Part shown: one piece after another, positions 35,169 to 44,500 of the stretch
How the letters are laid out: each line of letters starts with the position of its first letter
How positions within the stretch are numbered: the stretch's first letter is position 1
NCBI RefSeq assembly: GCF_001190745.1
Contig: NZ_CP012196.1
Coordinates: 2,046,001-2,110,000 of the forward strand
Length of the DNA: 64,000 nucleotides
Reading direction: 5' to 3'
DNA from: Campylobacter gracilis
GTDB taxonomy: Bacteria > Campylobacterota > Campylobacteria > Campylobacterales > Campylobacteraceae
Translations under genes and position numbers: made by a program
The notes under the pieces: model-generated
What the model was told of the DNA's origin: nothing
What the model saw: only the letters and a program-made list of their open reading frames with translations
Database searches by the model: none

Positions 35169-36608
35169 ATGAAAAAAATAGTGCTTTTAAGCGCAGCTGC
35201 GGCGCTTGCCGTAAATTTAAGCGCGCAGGAAAATAGCCTTGAGATCTACGCGAACTCCGCCTTCTTGTACCAAAACTTCGGCGCGCAAAAATCAAACTTC
35301 AGCGTGAACGTGCCGGAGTACTTGGATATCCGCAGCATCGAGATCGCGGGCTCTTGCGAAGTGCGCGAATTGTCTTTGGGAGAGATTGAGCCCGTGAAAA
35401 ACGCGGAATTCGCCAAAAAAGAGGCGGACGAAAAGAGCTTGCGCGAGCTAAACGACCGCCTGGTCGCGCTTAAGGCGCAGCAGCGCTTTTTAAGCGACTT
35501 CGCAAGCCTAAAAGATAGAAGTTTGGCGAGCCTAAAAGCGGATTCGCAAAAAATTTACGACGAAGTCCTGCTCGTAGCAGGCGAAATTTCAAAGACGGAC
35601 GAGCAGATCGGAAAGCTCAAAGAGAAAATTTCAAAATACGTGATCAAAAACGAGCGCAGCTTAAACGCGAACTTTGACTGCGATCCGAGCTTTGTAAAAA
35701 TAAGCTACCCCGTTGACGTAAGCGCCTACACGCACAACGAGCTCTCTGCCGATCTTGCAAGCGGCAAAATCGAAGTCGCGCAAAAGCTCTCGGTGCAAAA
35801 TCCGCTAAACGCGGAGCTAGCGAATTTAACGATCGCGCTGTATCCTTACGAATACTCCTCGCAGACCGCGCCGCAGCCGTTTTACCCGTGGTACGAGGGC
35901 GAGCCTGCAAGACCAGCGCCTGCGGCGGCTTATAAAAAGGATGTGATGCTAGAGGAAGCGACTATGGATAGGGTCGCGCCTGCGATGGAGGCTAGATCAT
36001 CGTATCAAAGGACGGGCGCAAATATCGAAAACTCGCTCTCAAAGGTATGGAAAATTAGCGGCGTAAGCCTCAAAGCGGGCGAGACGGGCGAGTTTAGCTT
36101 CGATAAACAGAGCCTGGATGCGAAATTTGATCTGCTCATCGACGGCTACGGCAGCGAGGCGGCCTACGTGCGAGCTAAATTTAGTCCCGAAAGAAACATA
36201 GAGGAGAGCGAAACGCTAATAAAGCTCGACGGCGTGCAGATCGGACTCGTGCATCTAGGCTTTGCCGCAAACGCGGAGGCTACGGCGTATCTGGGTAAAA
36301 ATAGCCTGATCGAAGTCAAAAAAGAGCAGGCGAACAACTTCACGAAAAACTCCTTTTTCGGCGGAGAAAGCAAAAATTCCATGGCTTGGGACTACGAGAT
36401 CAAAAACGGCTCCAAGCGCGCGTGGAACGTGGTTTTACAAGAGCGGGCGCCCGTCTCGACGCATGAGGACGTAAAGGTCGCGCTGAAAAACTCGCCCGAG
36501 CAGAGCAGCCTCGGCAAGGACGGACTGCTTAGCTGGGACTTTGAGCTAAAGCCGGGCGAGAGCAAAAAGATCCGCTTCGGCTATGAGCTAAGCAAGCCGA
36601 AGAAATAA
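35169..36608 (+). CDS. DUF4139 periplasmic protein
   Basis: 479 residues with a signal peptide (MKKIVLLSAAAALAVNLSAQ). N-terminal domain with SLEIYANSAFLYQNF, a coiled-coil part (about residues 75-165, LNDRLVALKAQQRFLSDFASL...), and a C-terminal beta-rich DUF4139 region ending ISWDFELKPGESKKIRFGYEL-like (LSWDFELKPGESKKI). The same architecture occurs in many bacteria and animals as mucoidy-inhibitor A-like proteins; the function is unknown. RBS AAGGAGCAAAA. It stands alone. Confidence 0.85.
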   Translation: MKKIVLLSAAAALAVNLSAQENSLEIYANSAFLYQNFGAQKSNFSVNVPEYLDIRSIEIAGSCEVRELSLGEIEPVKNAEFAKKEADEKSLRELNDRLVALKAQQRFLSDFASLKDRSLASLKADSQKIYDEVLLVAGEISKTDEQIGKLKEKISKYVIKNERSLNANFDCDPSFVKISYPVDVSAYTHNELSADLASGKIEVAQKLSVQNPLNAELANLTIALYPYEYSSQTAPQPFYPWYEGEPARPAPAAAYKKDVMLEEATMDRVAPAMEARSSYQRTGANIENSLSKVWKISGVSLKAGETGEFSFDKQSLDAKFDLLIDGYGSEAAYVRAKFSPERNIEESETLIKLDGVQIGLVHLGFAANAEATAYLGKNSLIEVKKEQANNFTKNSFFGGESKNSMAWDYEIKNGSKRAWNVVLQERAPVSTHEDVKVALKNSPEQSSLGKDGLLSWDFELKPGESKKIRFGYELSKPKK

Positions 36609-36981
36609 CGAGCTTTGGCGCGGCGCGGTTAAATTTTGCGCAGCGGAGTAGCTTTTGCGGTGCGGCTAAATTTTATGCGGCACCGCTTTATGAGACGGGC
36701 TCCTTTCGCCGCGCCGCTGAATTTTACGCGCAGACTGACTTTTTGCGGTGCGATTAAATTTTGCGAGCATAAAACCAAGGCGTGGCTTTAGAGCTTATCT
36801 GAAATTTTTGGTGCCGCGCCAAGTAAAATTTGAGCGCCGCGAAAACCAAAATTTAAATGCTGCAGCAATTTAAAATTGGCTAGCGCAAGATATAAAATTT
36901 AGCGATGCAAAGAGGTTTAGCGCAGATAGAAAAACTTTGAGCATCGCGTAAATTTATCTCAAATTTAAAAAGCTCAGGGCG
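36609..36981. other. Spacer with repeated (GC-rich)-TAAATTTT units
   Basis: No gene seen. GCGGTGCGGCTAAATTTT, GCGGTGCGATTAAATTTT and GCGCGGTTAAATTTTGCG variants recur at 36620-36765, spaced about 30-60 bases. These are degenerate copies of the GC-block plus TAAATTTTA module found in other spacers of the window. Confidence 0.55.
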
Positions 36982-37050
36982 ATGAAGGCGGAGCAAAGGT
37001 ATAAATTTAACGAGGTGGTGAGGTGCGTTTGCTTCGCTGGCGGCATTTAA
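36982..37050 (+). pseudogene. 22-codon fragment duplicated at 38917
   Basis: ATG 36982 opens MKAEQRYKFNEVVRC... and stops at 37050. The same start (MDAEQRYKFHRIARY...) recurs at 38917, where it leads into a longer broken gene; 19 of 20 bases around GAGCAAAGGTATAAATTT are shared. It is probably the stump of a duplicated gene, ending 9 bp before the first paralogue. Confidence 0.55.
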
Positions 37051-37059
37051 AGGATCGTT

Positions 37060-37887
37060 ATGAAATTTCGCAAACTTAAATTTAAAATTCTAGCCGCAGT
37101 GCTACTTTTCTGCGCCCTATTTGTCCGCATCGTGCCCGATTACTCCACTTCGCAAGGCTTCGCCGTGGTTACTATTTTTGACTACAACAAATACAAGCAA
37201 GGATACTGCCTAAAAGAGAATAGAGCTTTAAGCAACGAAGAATTGCTTCAAAATGCCGCTATAAATTATTTTAAAAGATATCACGACTATGAGGTTCTGC
37301 GAAATACCATTATCGATGAGCACGATATAAAAATTTTCGGCCATAGTTTTTATACGGCGCACATCTCCAAGCTCTATCTAATCGGCGATTTTAATGAAGA
37401 AAACTGGTTTGATTTTTTGGTTGAAAATACCGATAGAAAGAGTTTTGATTATGAGATAAAAGACAAGACGCAAATAGATATCTCCGATCTATCCAAATAC
37501 TTTGTGTATAAGGATGAAATTTTAGGCTTTAAAAAGCCTATCATCTTATCCGAAGAGAAAAATCCATTTCATAACGGAAAAATGTTTTTAGAAAAATCAT
37601 TTTTAATAAAAGAGAATCAATTTTTTGTGAATTATGCTAGACCTGATTATATAAGTTGGTATATTGAGCTTAACAATAAAGAAGATTTAACAAAAATCAA
37701 AAGCAAAGAAAATTTAATGCGAATAAAAAACGGATATGAGAACTTAGAAAGCTTTAACGAAGTCTTGGCTTATACCCATATGAAAAATCTGCGACGTAAA
37801 TTCTCATACGATAATTGTGGAAATATAAATTTTGATATCAAAGCTCCGGCGGAACAGGAACTGGATATGTGGATTCACGGCGGATAA
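37060..37887 (+). CDS. Unrecognised membrane-anchored protein, paralogue 1
   Basis: 275 residues; not recognised. A basic N-terminus and one membrane segment (ILAAVLLFCALFVRIV) are followed by an extracytoplasmic domain with PDYSTSQGFAVVTIFDYNKY, KQGYCLKENRALSNEELLQ and, at the end, FSYDNCGNINFDIKAP. The first and last motifs are nearly identical in the gene at 38083; the middle has diverged. Two conserved cysteines (in YCLKE and DNCGN) suggest a disulfide. Base composition (more AT) differs from neighbours, hinting at transfer. RBS AAAGGATCGTT. Confidence 0.75.
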   Translation: MKFRKLKFKILAAVLLFCALFVRIVPDYSTSQGFAVVTIFDYNKYKQGYCLKENRALSNEELLQNAAINYFKRYHDYEVLRNTIIDEHDIKIFGHSFYTAHISKLYLIGDFNEENWFDFLVENTDRKSFDYEIKDKTQIDISDLSKYFVYKDEILGFKKPIILSEEKNPFHNGKMFLEKSFLIKENQFFVNYARPDYISWYIELNNKEDLTKIKSKENLMRIKNGYENLESFNEVLAYTHMKNLRRKFSYDNCGNINFDIKAPAEQELDMWIHGG

Positions 37888-37936
37888 AGTTAGTTAAAAT
37901 TTTATCTTAACGAATGTAGCCGAAAAAGGATAAGAG

Positions 37937-38086
37937 ATGAGCAAAAAAGAAACTGATTTGAGATTAGAATTAGAGGGTAATTACGGAGCCGATATATTGA
38001 GTTATTATTTGTGGGGGAAGAAAACTCCTCCTGGTCCGAAAGAATTAGCCTCTAACGAATGGATGGATAGAAAAGAAACGATATGA
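37937..38086 (+). CDS. 49-residue small protein between the paralogues
   Basis: ATG 37937 follows AAAAGGATAAGAG; the frame ends TGA 38084-38086 and overlaps the ATG of paralogue 2 (ATGA), so translation looks coupled. The product is acidic and hydrophilic (MSKKETDLRLELEGNYG... then LSYYLWGKKTPPGPKELASN). No membrane segment or signal peptide; not recognised. A good RBS and the overlap make it likely to be real. Confidence 0.6.
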   Translation: MSKKETDLRLELEGNYGADILSYYLWGKKTPPGPKELASNEWMDRKETI

Positions 38087-38844
38087 AATTCTACAGGTCT
38101 ATTAAATTTAAAACCCTGGCAGGCACGCTACTTCTTATAATAATACTTTGCGCCGCATTTATCCGTATAATCCCCGATTATTCCACTTCACGAGGTTTCG
38201 CTGTCGTTTCTCTTTCCGACTATAACAAATACAAGCAAGGATACTGCCTCAAAGAGGATAGAATTTTACCCAAAGAGGAGCTATATAAAAGAGTAGCCGG
38301 GGCATATTTGGACTATGATGTAAAGCTATATTGGATGATTGATGCTTATAGGTTGAAAACCTTCGGTAGTCTTTGGTCTAGCAAATACGAGGTTGCATAC
38401 TATGAACTAGAAAATATAAACTTATCAAATTGTTTTGAAGTATTAGAAAAATATTACCAAGAGGGAAAAACGACCGAGGAGATACTGATGAAAGAGCTAA
38501 AGGCTAAAAAAACCGATCCAAAGAAATATTTAAAAATAAATTTGAAAGATACGAGCGTTGGATTTGACAGACCGATAGTTATGGTTAACGGCGACGATAA
38601 AGCTGTTACAGGCACTTTGTTCCTTGATAAATTCGCTATATTTAACGGTAATTATATGCAATTTAACCATTCGGAGTATATTTATGACTTGGTAACAAAT
38701 TTTGACATTACTAGAGAATACTATAAAGAGAGAAAAAATGCCGTAGTCGGTATTGGAAAAGGTTTTAAATTTGATAACTGCGGCAATATAAACTATCCGC
38801 TGGAAGAATATTATTTGGGCGGTAGAGATATAGAGATGCGCTAA
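38083..38844 (+). CDS. Unrecognised membrane-anchored protein, paralogue 2
   Basis: 253 residues, paralogue of the gene at 37060. Membrane segment TLAGTLLLIIILCAAFIRII, then PDYSTSRGFAVVSLSDYNKY, KQGYCLKEDRILPKEELYK and FKFDNCGNINYPLEEY near the end. The central 150 residues differ strongly from paralogue 1. It is coupled to the 49-residue gene by an ATGA overlap. AT-rich relative to the window average. Function unknown; the N-terminal anchor and conserved cysteines suggest a role on the outer face of the inner membrane. Confidence 0.75.
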   Translation: MKFYRSIKFKTLAGTLLLIIILCAAFIRIIPDYSTSRGFAVVSLSDYNKYKQGYCLKEDRILPKEELYKRVAGAYLDYDVKLYWMIDAYRLKTFGSLWSSKYEVAYYELENINLSNCFEVLEKYYQEGKTTEEILMKELKAKKTDPKKYLKINLKDTSVGFDRPIVMVNGDDKAVTGTLFLDKFAIFNGNYMQFNHSEYIYDLVTNFDITREYYKERKNAVVGIGKGFKFDNCGNINYPLEEYYLGGRDIEMR

Positions 38845-38916
38845 AAGTTTTATAATAAACTTTATTAAAATTTTGAAATAAAAAATTTCATATAAAACTT
38901 TAGAAGACTTAAGGTG

Positions 38917-39378
38917 ATGGATGCAGAGCAAAGGTATAAATTTCACAGGATAGCGAGATATTTGCTCGCTTAGCAGGTGGTCTTCTTGCTTGGCGGGCGG
39001 CATCTTTGATCGGTTCGGTTTTGTAGGTGGGCGGCAGCTTTGATTTTGGCGGTTTTGCCTTTTGAGGGCGCGCTAAGGATTGCCGTTTTTGCGGCGACAT
39101 TTGCGATTTTGGCTTGCGCGCCGCTTTGGTATCTGCTCAAAAGGTATAAAAATTTTAAGCACAGCAAACTGTTTGTAAAAAATCCAAATCTTAGTTTACT
39201 GCTTTTTGCGGTAGAAAATTTATCGCTCGGTGCTTTTTACGGTGGGTTTTTGGCATGCCTCGCGGCGGGATATTTTTGGGGCGAGCATGCCGCCGGCTGG
39301 AGCGCGGTGTTTGCATTTGCGCCCGTTTGTCTGATCGTTTTCGTGATTTCGTATATGTTTAACGAAAAGAGAAGCTAA
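38917..39378 (+). pseudogene. Small membrane protein gene interrupted by two in-frame stops
   Basis: From ATG 38917 a single phase runs to TAA at 39378, interrupted by TAG at 38971-38973 and TGA at 39007-39009. The 5' part (MDAEQRYKFHRIARYLLA) is homologous to the stump at 36982. The 3' part, open from TTG 39040, encodes about 112 residues with three hydrophobic segments (ALRIAVFAATFAILACAPLWY, LSLGAFYGGFLACLAAGYF, SAVFAFAPVCLIVFVISYMF). Without the stops it would be a 153-residue protein. No RBS supports initiation at 39040, so I call it a pseudogene; expression of the shorter form is not excluded. Confidence 0.6.
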
Positions 39379-39833
39379 GCCTATGCGCCTTTCGCGCCCG
39401 TTAAATTTTATCTCTCGCGCGGCGCGGGCTTAGGCACGGATTTAACCCGCGCGAGTTGGGCGAGATTTAAAATTTAGCTCATCCCGCTTGCTTTAAAATT
39501 TTAAAATTCTATCGTCGCAAAAGCTCCGCCGCGAGCGCTAAATTTTATCTTGCCGCAACCAGAAACCCGTCAACTGCTGCGTTTTGACATTTATGCATAA
39601 CACGCTTATGTCGCTGCGACATTTACAAAATTTTAAAACCGCGCGGAACTTGCTTTTGCAAACGACGATTGCGCCGCGGGCTTATCTATTTATTTATGCG
39701 GGTAGCGGAGCCTTCGGTGGGCTAAATACGAGACCTTTATCTTAGCCGCAAAGCAAATCCGAGCTTTAGCATAGAAAAATGCGAGCGGCGCGAATGCGGA
39801 AGCAAAAACCGAGCAGGTGCGTTTGCCTAAAGC
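39379..39833. other. 455-bp spacer between convergent units
   Basis: No gene recognised. AAATTTTA hexamers with GC-rich partners occur at 39405-39560. The unit lies between the 3' end of the broken membrane gene and the 3' end of the hydrolase gene; no strong terminator identified. Confidence 0.5.
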
Positions 39834-40406
39834 CTAGCCCTTTAGCTTCATCATTTTTTCTAAAATTTCATACACGAGATCAAGCTTCGTAAAGCCGTCT
39901 CTATCCAAAAAATGCCCACCCTTTTGCACCTCGTAAAACTTAGCATCGATCTGCCCCGCTAGCTCACAACTGAAGCTAAACGGCACGATATAATCGTCCT
40001 TTGCGGCAACCACCGCGCGCCGTTTTGCGGCGGCTTTTATGCGCTCAAAATCAAAGCCTTTATCCATAAACTCGTCTAAAATTTTAAACTGCGGATCACT
40101 AAGCGGCTTTGCAAGCCCCGAGACCAGCACTACGCCCTCTACTGCGCCGCTTGCAGCGCTACTTTGCAAAAAATTTAAGATCGTAGGACAGCCGAGGCTG
40201 TGTCCGACCAGATAAACTTCGCCTTCAAATTTTACGCTTTCTCGCAGGGTTTTCAACCACTCATCAAGCCTCGGATGCGCAGGCGTGGGCATCGCTAAAA
40301 TTTCCGCCCTCGCGCCCGATTTTTCGATCTCGCTTTTAAGCCAAGGAAACCAGTGCTTCTTAGGCGAAGCGTCGTAGCCGTGCACGATATAGACGCACTT
40401 TTGCAT
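39834..40406 (-). CDS. RBBP9/YdeN-family serine hydrolase
   Basis: 190 residues, alpha/beta hydrolase of the RBBP9/YdeN type. YIVHGYDASPKKHWFPWLKSE at the start, nucleophile Ser in VGHSLGCPTI (near residue 70), Asp in AAKDDYIVPF (near 139) and His in KGGHFLDRDGF (near 165) make a complete triad. Cytoplasmic; substrate unknown. RBS AAAGGAGAAAAT. It is followed after a 60-bp gap by a DUF364 gene upstream on the same strand; the two may be co-transcribed. Confidence 0.9.
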   Translation of the reverse strand: MQKCVYIVHGYDASPKKHWFPWLKSEIEKSGARAEILAMPTPAHPRLDEWLKTLRESVKFEGEVYLVGHSLGCPTILNFLQSSAASGAVEGVVLVSGLAKPLSDPQFKILDEFMDKGFDFERIKAAAKRRAVVAAKDDYIVPFSFSCELAGQIDAKFYEVQKGGHFLDRDGFTKLDLVYEILEKMMKLKG

Positions 40407-40465
40407 ATTTTCTCCTTTAAATTTAAGCCCTTTGCGCGCAGAATTTTAAAATTTCAATCTGCGCG

Positions 40466-41287
40466 CTAGCCCTTACAGATCGTGATTTTATCGGCAAATT
40501 TACCCAAAAAGTGATACCCCGAGCCTGCCTGCGCGATGATATCGAGCACCGCGTCGGCATCCCGCACGAGCGTGCCACCCGCAAAGTCCACGCCGCGCTC
40601 AAACAGCGCCTGCGGCAGTAGCGGCGTGGTAGGCCCCACGAGCACGAGCTTGGCGCCGCTTTTTTTCAGATGCAAAAGCCCATCCAGCGTGTCGTTGATG
40701 AGCGTCGTAGCCGTGATTATCACGTTATCGGCGCGCGGCACGACGCTTGCGGCCTCGCTTGCAGGCAGGTAAAACGGCAGCTCCGCCTGCTTGAGCGTGG
40801 TTTTGTCAAGCTCTAAAATTTTAAAATCCGCGCCCTTTTTCATCAGCGTCTTGATGTAGGGCACCAGCGCACCCACGACGACGCTAAAGCTGCCGCGCTC
40901 GATCTGCAGCTGCTCAAAGGGATCGGCGCCGAATTTCACGTCGTAATCCGCGCTGATTTTATCGAAACACGCCCTTCCAAGCGCATTTAGCGCGGCGAGC
41001 GCGAGCGTCTTTTTAAGCGGCGCGGCAGAGCCCAAATCGCGCAGCAGATAGCGCACGCTTTTGCCCGCGATATTGCCCGAATCGGGCATCGCGCTTGCTT
41101 GCGAGGGGCAGCAAACGGCGCCCGATAAGGACTTTAGCGGCGTATAGCTAAGCCCGCACGCGCCTCCTTGCAGCTTCACGCCGCTAAAAAATAGCCCCAC
41201 GACCGCGCGCTCAATCTTAAGATCCAGCGCCTCCGCTCCTAAAATTTCTTTCGCACGCTCTAGCGTCTGATCTAAAATTTCGCTCAT
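40466..41287 (-). CDS. DUF364/DUF4213 putative heavy-metal-chelation protein
   Basis: 273 residues. Fits the two-part family with an N-terminal DUF4213 domain (VVGLFFSGVKLQGGACGLSYTP, residues about 29-50) and a C-terminal DUF364 domain with a Rossmann-like fold (DNVIITATTLINDTLDGLL, KLVLVGPTTPLLPQALFERGVDF, GTLVRDADAVLDIIAQAG). Family members are predicted to bind metals or make a metal chelator; no reaction is established. RBS AAAGGAGCGAAA. Its presence near nickel-dependent genes may be coincidental. Confidence 0.85.
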   Translation of the reverse strand: MSEILDQTLERAKEILGAEALDLKIERAVVGLFFSGVKLQGGACGLSYTPLKSLSGAVCCPSQASAMPDSGNIAGKSVRYLLRDLGSAAPLKKTLALAALNALGRACFDKISADYDVKFGADPFEQLQIERGSFSVVVGALVPYIKTLMKKGADFKILELDKTTLKQAELPFYLPASEAASVVPRADNVIITATTLINDTLDGLLHLKKSGAKLVLVGPTTPLLPQALFERGVDFAGGTLVRDADAVLDIIAQAGSGYHFLGKFADKITICKG

Positions 41288-41494
41288 TTTCGCTCCTTTG
41301 ATATGGAATTTAGCGCCATTATAACTTAAAATTTCGGCGCCCGTATTGATATAAATTTATTTGTTGAGCATTTATTTTATATGCCGTAATATATAAAAAG
41401 TTTAACTTACGCAAGCTCATTCCTTCTGGTATTATCTAAAATTTGTAATTGAAATTTCTTATTTATAATAATTAATATTTAATTTTAAGCAATG

Positions 41495-41500
41495 TATAAT
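41495..41500 (+). promoter_or_regulatory. -10 box of the subtilase autotransporter gene
   Basis: AATGTATAATTAAAT, with TATAAT at 41495-41500, 29 bases before the ATG and preceded by a 150-base A/T-rich region with periodic T-tracts, typical of Campylobacter promoters. Confidence 0.7.
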
Positions 41501-41528
41501 TAAATAAATTTTTTACGAAAGGATACCT

Positions 41529-44500
41529 ATGAATTACGATCTAACATCGAAATTTACAAATTTGCACTGCAAAGAGCGCTTAAACCTACCTACGCTATCC
41601 ATAGCGGCATGCTTGCTGTTGTCGGGTACTTGTCTAGGCGCCTATACCGAAACGGGAATGCTCGGTAATACGAGTAGTTGGGAGAGTGACGAATATAAAA
41701 AAGATTGGGGTTTAACCTCAATGAATGCTTCTACGGCTTATGCGCTAGGCTTTGACGGTAGCGGCGTAAAAATCGGCGTTATGGACTCGGGCGTACTGCT
41801 TAGCCACCCAGAATTTGGAGGCGGAAGAATTCACATCGTAAAAACGATCGGAAACTATGACAAAGACGGGATGAGATACCCTGATGCCGCTTATGGCAAT
41901 GGACCGATAAATAAAAATCAGCCTGTAAAAAACGGCAAAAAGAATTTTGATACTACGGATAACGGCGCATTTAAAAAAGGAGAAGCCTTTGATATAGATG
42001 GTGCATGGATAAGGGGTGTAAACGACGCCCACGGCACACACGTGGGTGGCACTATGGCAGCAAATAGAGACGGTAGTGGTATGCATGGCGTAGCTTACGG
42101 AGCGCAGCTCTACTCCGCCAACACGGGTGGCAACGATAATATGACCTACGGTCCAAATCAGGACTATAACTACTTCCTAAAAGCATACACCGCCCTATCT
42201 GATGCAGGAGCTAGAGTTATAAATAATAGTTGGGGTTCAAATAGGCGCGTGAATTCATCATTTTCTGGTGCTCTAGGCTATAAATCTACCTACGGCTGGC
42301 GCGCTGTACCTGAATATGGCGTAGAATTTTACGATGTAACGGTAGCTAATCAAACTACTGAAGCCAAAGATCATATAAATTTAAAAGATATCGAAGAAGC
42401 CAAAAAAGCCTATTATCAATTTGTTACTAAAGACGAGAAAAGCTTCATAGACGCCGCTTACGAAGTAGCGGTCAAAAGGCAGGTCATTCAGGTTTTTACG
42501 GCGGGAAATAGAAGTCTTATGGCGGAGTCTTTTACACGTGCAGCCCTACCGTATTTCAGGCCCGATGCAGAAAAATACTGGGTAAATGTCACGGGACAAG
42601 CCGGTGGAGAAGGCTATCCAAACGATTCAAGTGAATATATCAGAGGCTACGCTTCCGCATCCGATATACAAGAGTTTAACTACGCTGGACACTCCAAATG
42701 GTGGACAATCGCCGCACCTGCCGAGGAGATATATTCCGCCTATGTCGAGCTTACGAATGATGCTACCTATGGCAATGCGATTTATAAGTCCTCGGGTGGT
42801 ACCTCTATGGCGGCTCCACACGTAAGCGGTGCGTTAGGTGTCATATTCCAGCGCTATCCATATATGAATGCGGCACAGGTCCGCGATACGATGCTTACTA
42901 CCGCAAGACAAACGACGCTTAGAGCAGGTCACGAAGGGCAACCCTTGGAGCGCTGGGGCAGTGACGGGCTCGGCGTACCAAGCAAAGTCTGGGGCTGGGG
43001 TATCTTAGACCTTGGCAAAGCAATGTTTGGTCCTGGGCAATTTTTAGGAAATTTCGACATTACTATGGATCAAGACGATATATGGAGCAACGATATATCT
43101 GATAAAGCTATCAAATTTAGAAAAATCGAGGATCAAAACGAAGCAGCCGTTTGGGCAGCAAGAAAAGCCGTCCTTGCTTCAAAACAAAATTTAAGCCCAG
43201 AGGAAAAAGCTGAGCTTACTTTTGAGACCGCAAGAGAGAAGGCGAGAGCCGAGCGGGCCGCACAGGGCTATGAGGGTGCGCTCATCAAAAGAGGCAGCGG
43301 CACCTTAACACTTACGGGCGACAACACTTTCACCGGAATTACCACTATCTATGGTGGCAAAATTTCGGCGCTCAATCAATCAATCGGTAAAAGCAAACAT
43401 ATCGATGTACAAAATGGCGGCGAACTTGAAATTTTGCACTCTGCAGTATATAGGGTACCTGAAAGGAACGGCTGGCGAAGCGTGAGCAAGGCAAGCGATG
43501 CAACCACCGTAAAAGCAACAATCAATAGCGGTGGTGCATTCATAGTAAATGATGGCGTGAATAATTTAAATTTAAGCTTTAAACAAGGCTCATTACTAAG
43601 AGCAGGGCAAGTTAATACTAGCGATCTTCAAAACCTCGTCGACAACCCCGGCTCTAAGAAAATTTTAACCGCCACGGGCACATTTAGCGGTGCAAATTTA
43701 GCAAACACTCAGGATAGCTATGCGTTTTTCAAAACGAGCAAAGAGGAGGCGAGTGGCTCAAATTTACGCCTTTCGATCCAAAGTGGAACAAGTATGCAAG
43801 ATTTTGCACTAAGCTCTTCGCAAAGGGCGTTCGCAGATCTACTCGTCGCCAATCGCGGCAGCGGAATTTATACGCAAATTTTAGGCTCAAACCATGCTCA
43901 AGCGCGAGAGTATTATAGCGCGTTCGCAAATGATGCTGAATTTGCTGCGGCAAATAATTCCGCGATAAATTCCATAATGATGGCAAGCATCGTTAAAAAC
44001 CGAGGTGGCGCGAATGCTGTAAATATTGATAAAGACACTAGATTTTGGATCTTTTCGGGCACAAATCGAATTAAATCTGATAAAGATACCGGTATTGGCA
44101 AATTGCATTCCGATTCGTTCGTAAATTTAATCGGTATTGACTCTTTAATCGGCGATAGTTCAAGCGTCGGTGTATTTGTAGGCGCAGGGCGTACGGACGA
44201 TAAAATAAGCGGCACCAAGGAAGTCAAAAGCAAGGATTTTCATAGCGGAATTTATTCCGACATCGGTTTTGAACCCGTTAAATTTAGCTTCGGTGCGATA
44301 TATTCGAAATATGATCGAGATAGAAAGCTAATCTCATCGGTTTCGCCTATAGCTTACGAATATGTAGGCTCAAATGCCTCTAGTTTAAGTGCATTCGCAC
44401 AGGTTTCTTATATGGGTTTTAGCAACGCGGACAGCTTTAGTGTAGAACCCTACGCTGGTGTTTCGCATACTCGCACGAAAATAGATAGCGTCAGCAACTC

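Noticed and set aside
38971-39009. Selenocysteine or stop-codon readthrough in the broken membrane gene
   Set aside because: Two different stops (TAG and TGA) 36 bases apart and a duplicated 5' stump elsewhere point to decay; no selenocysteine element was seen.
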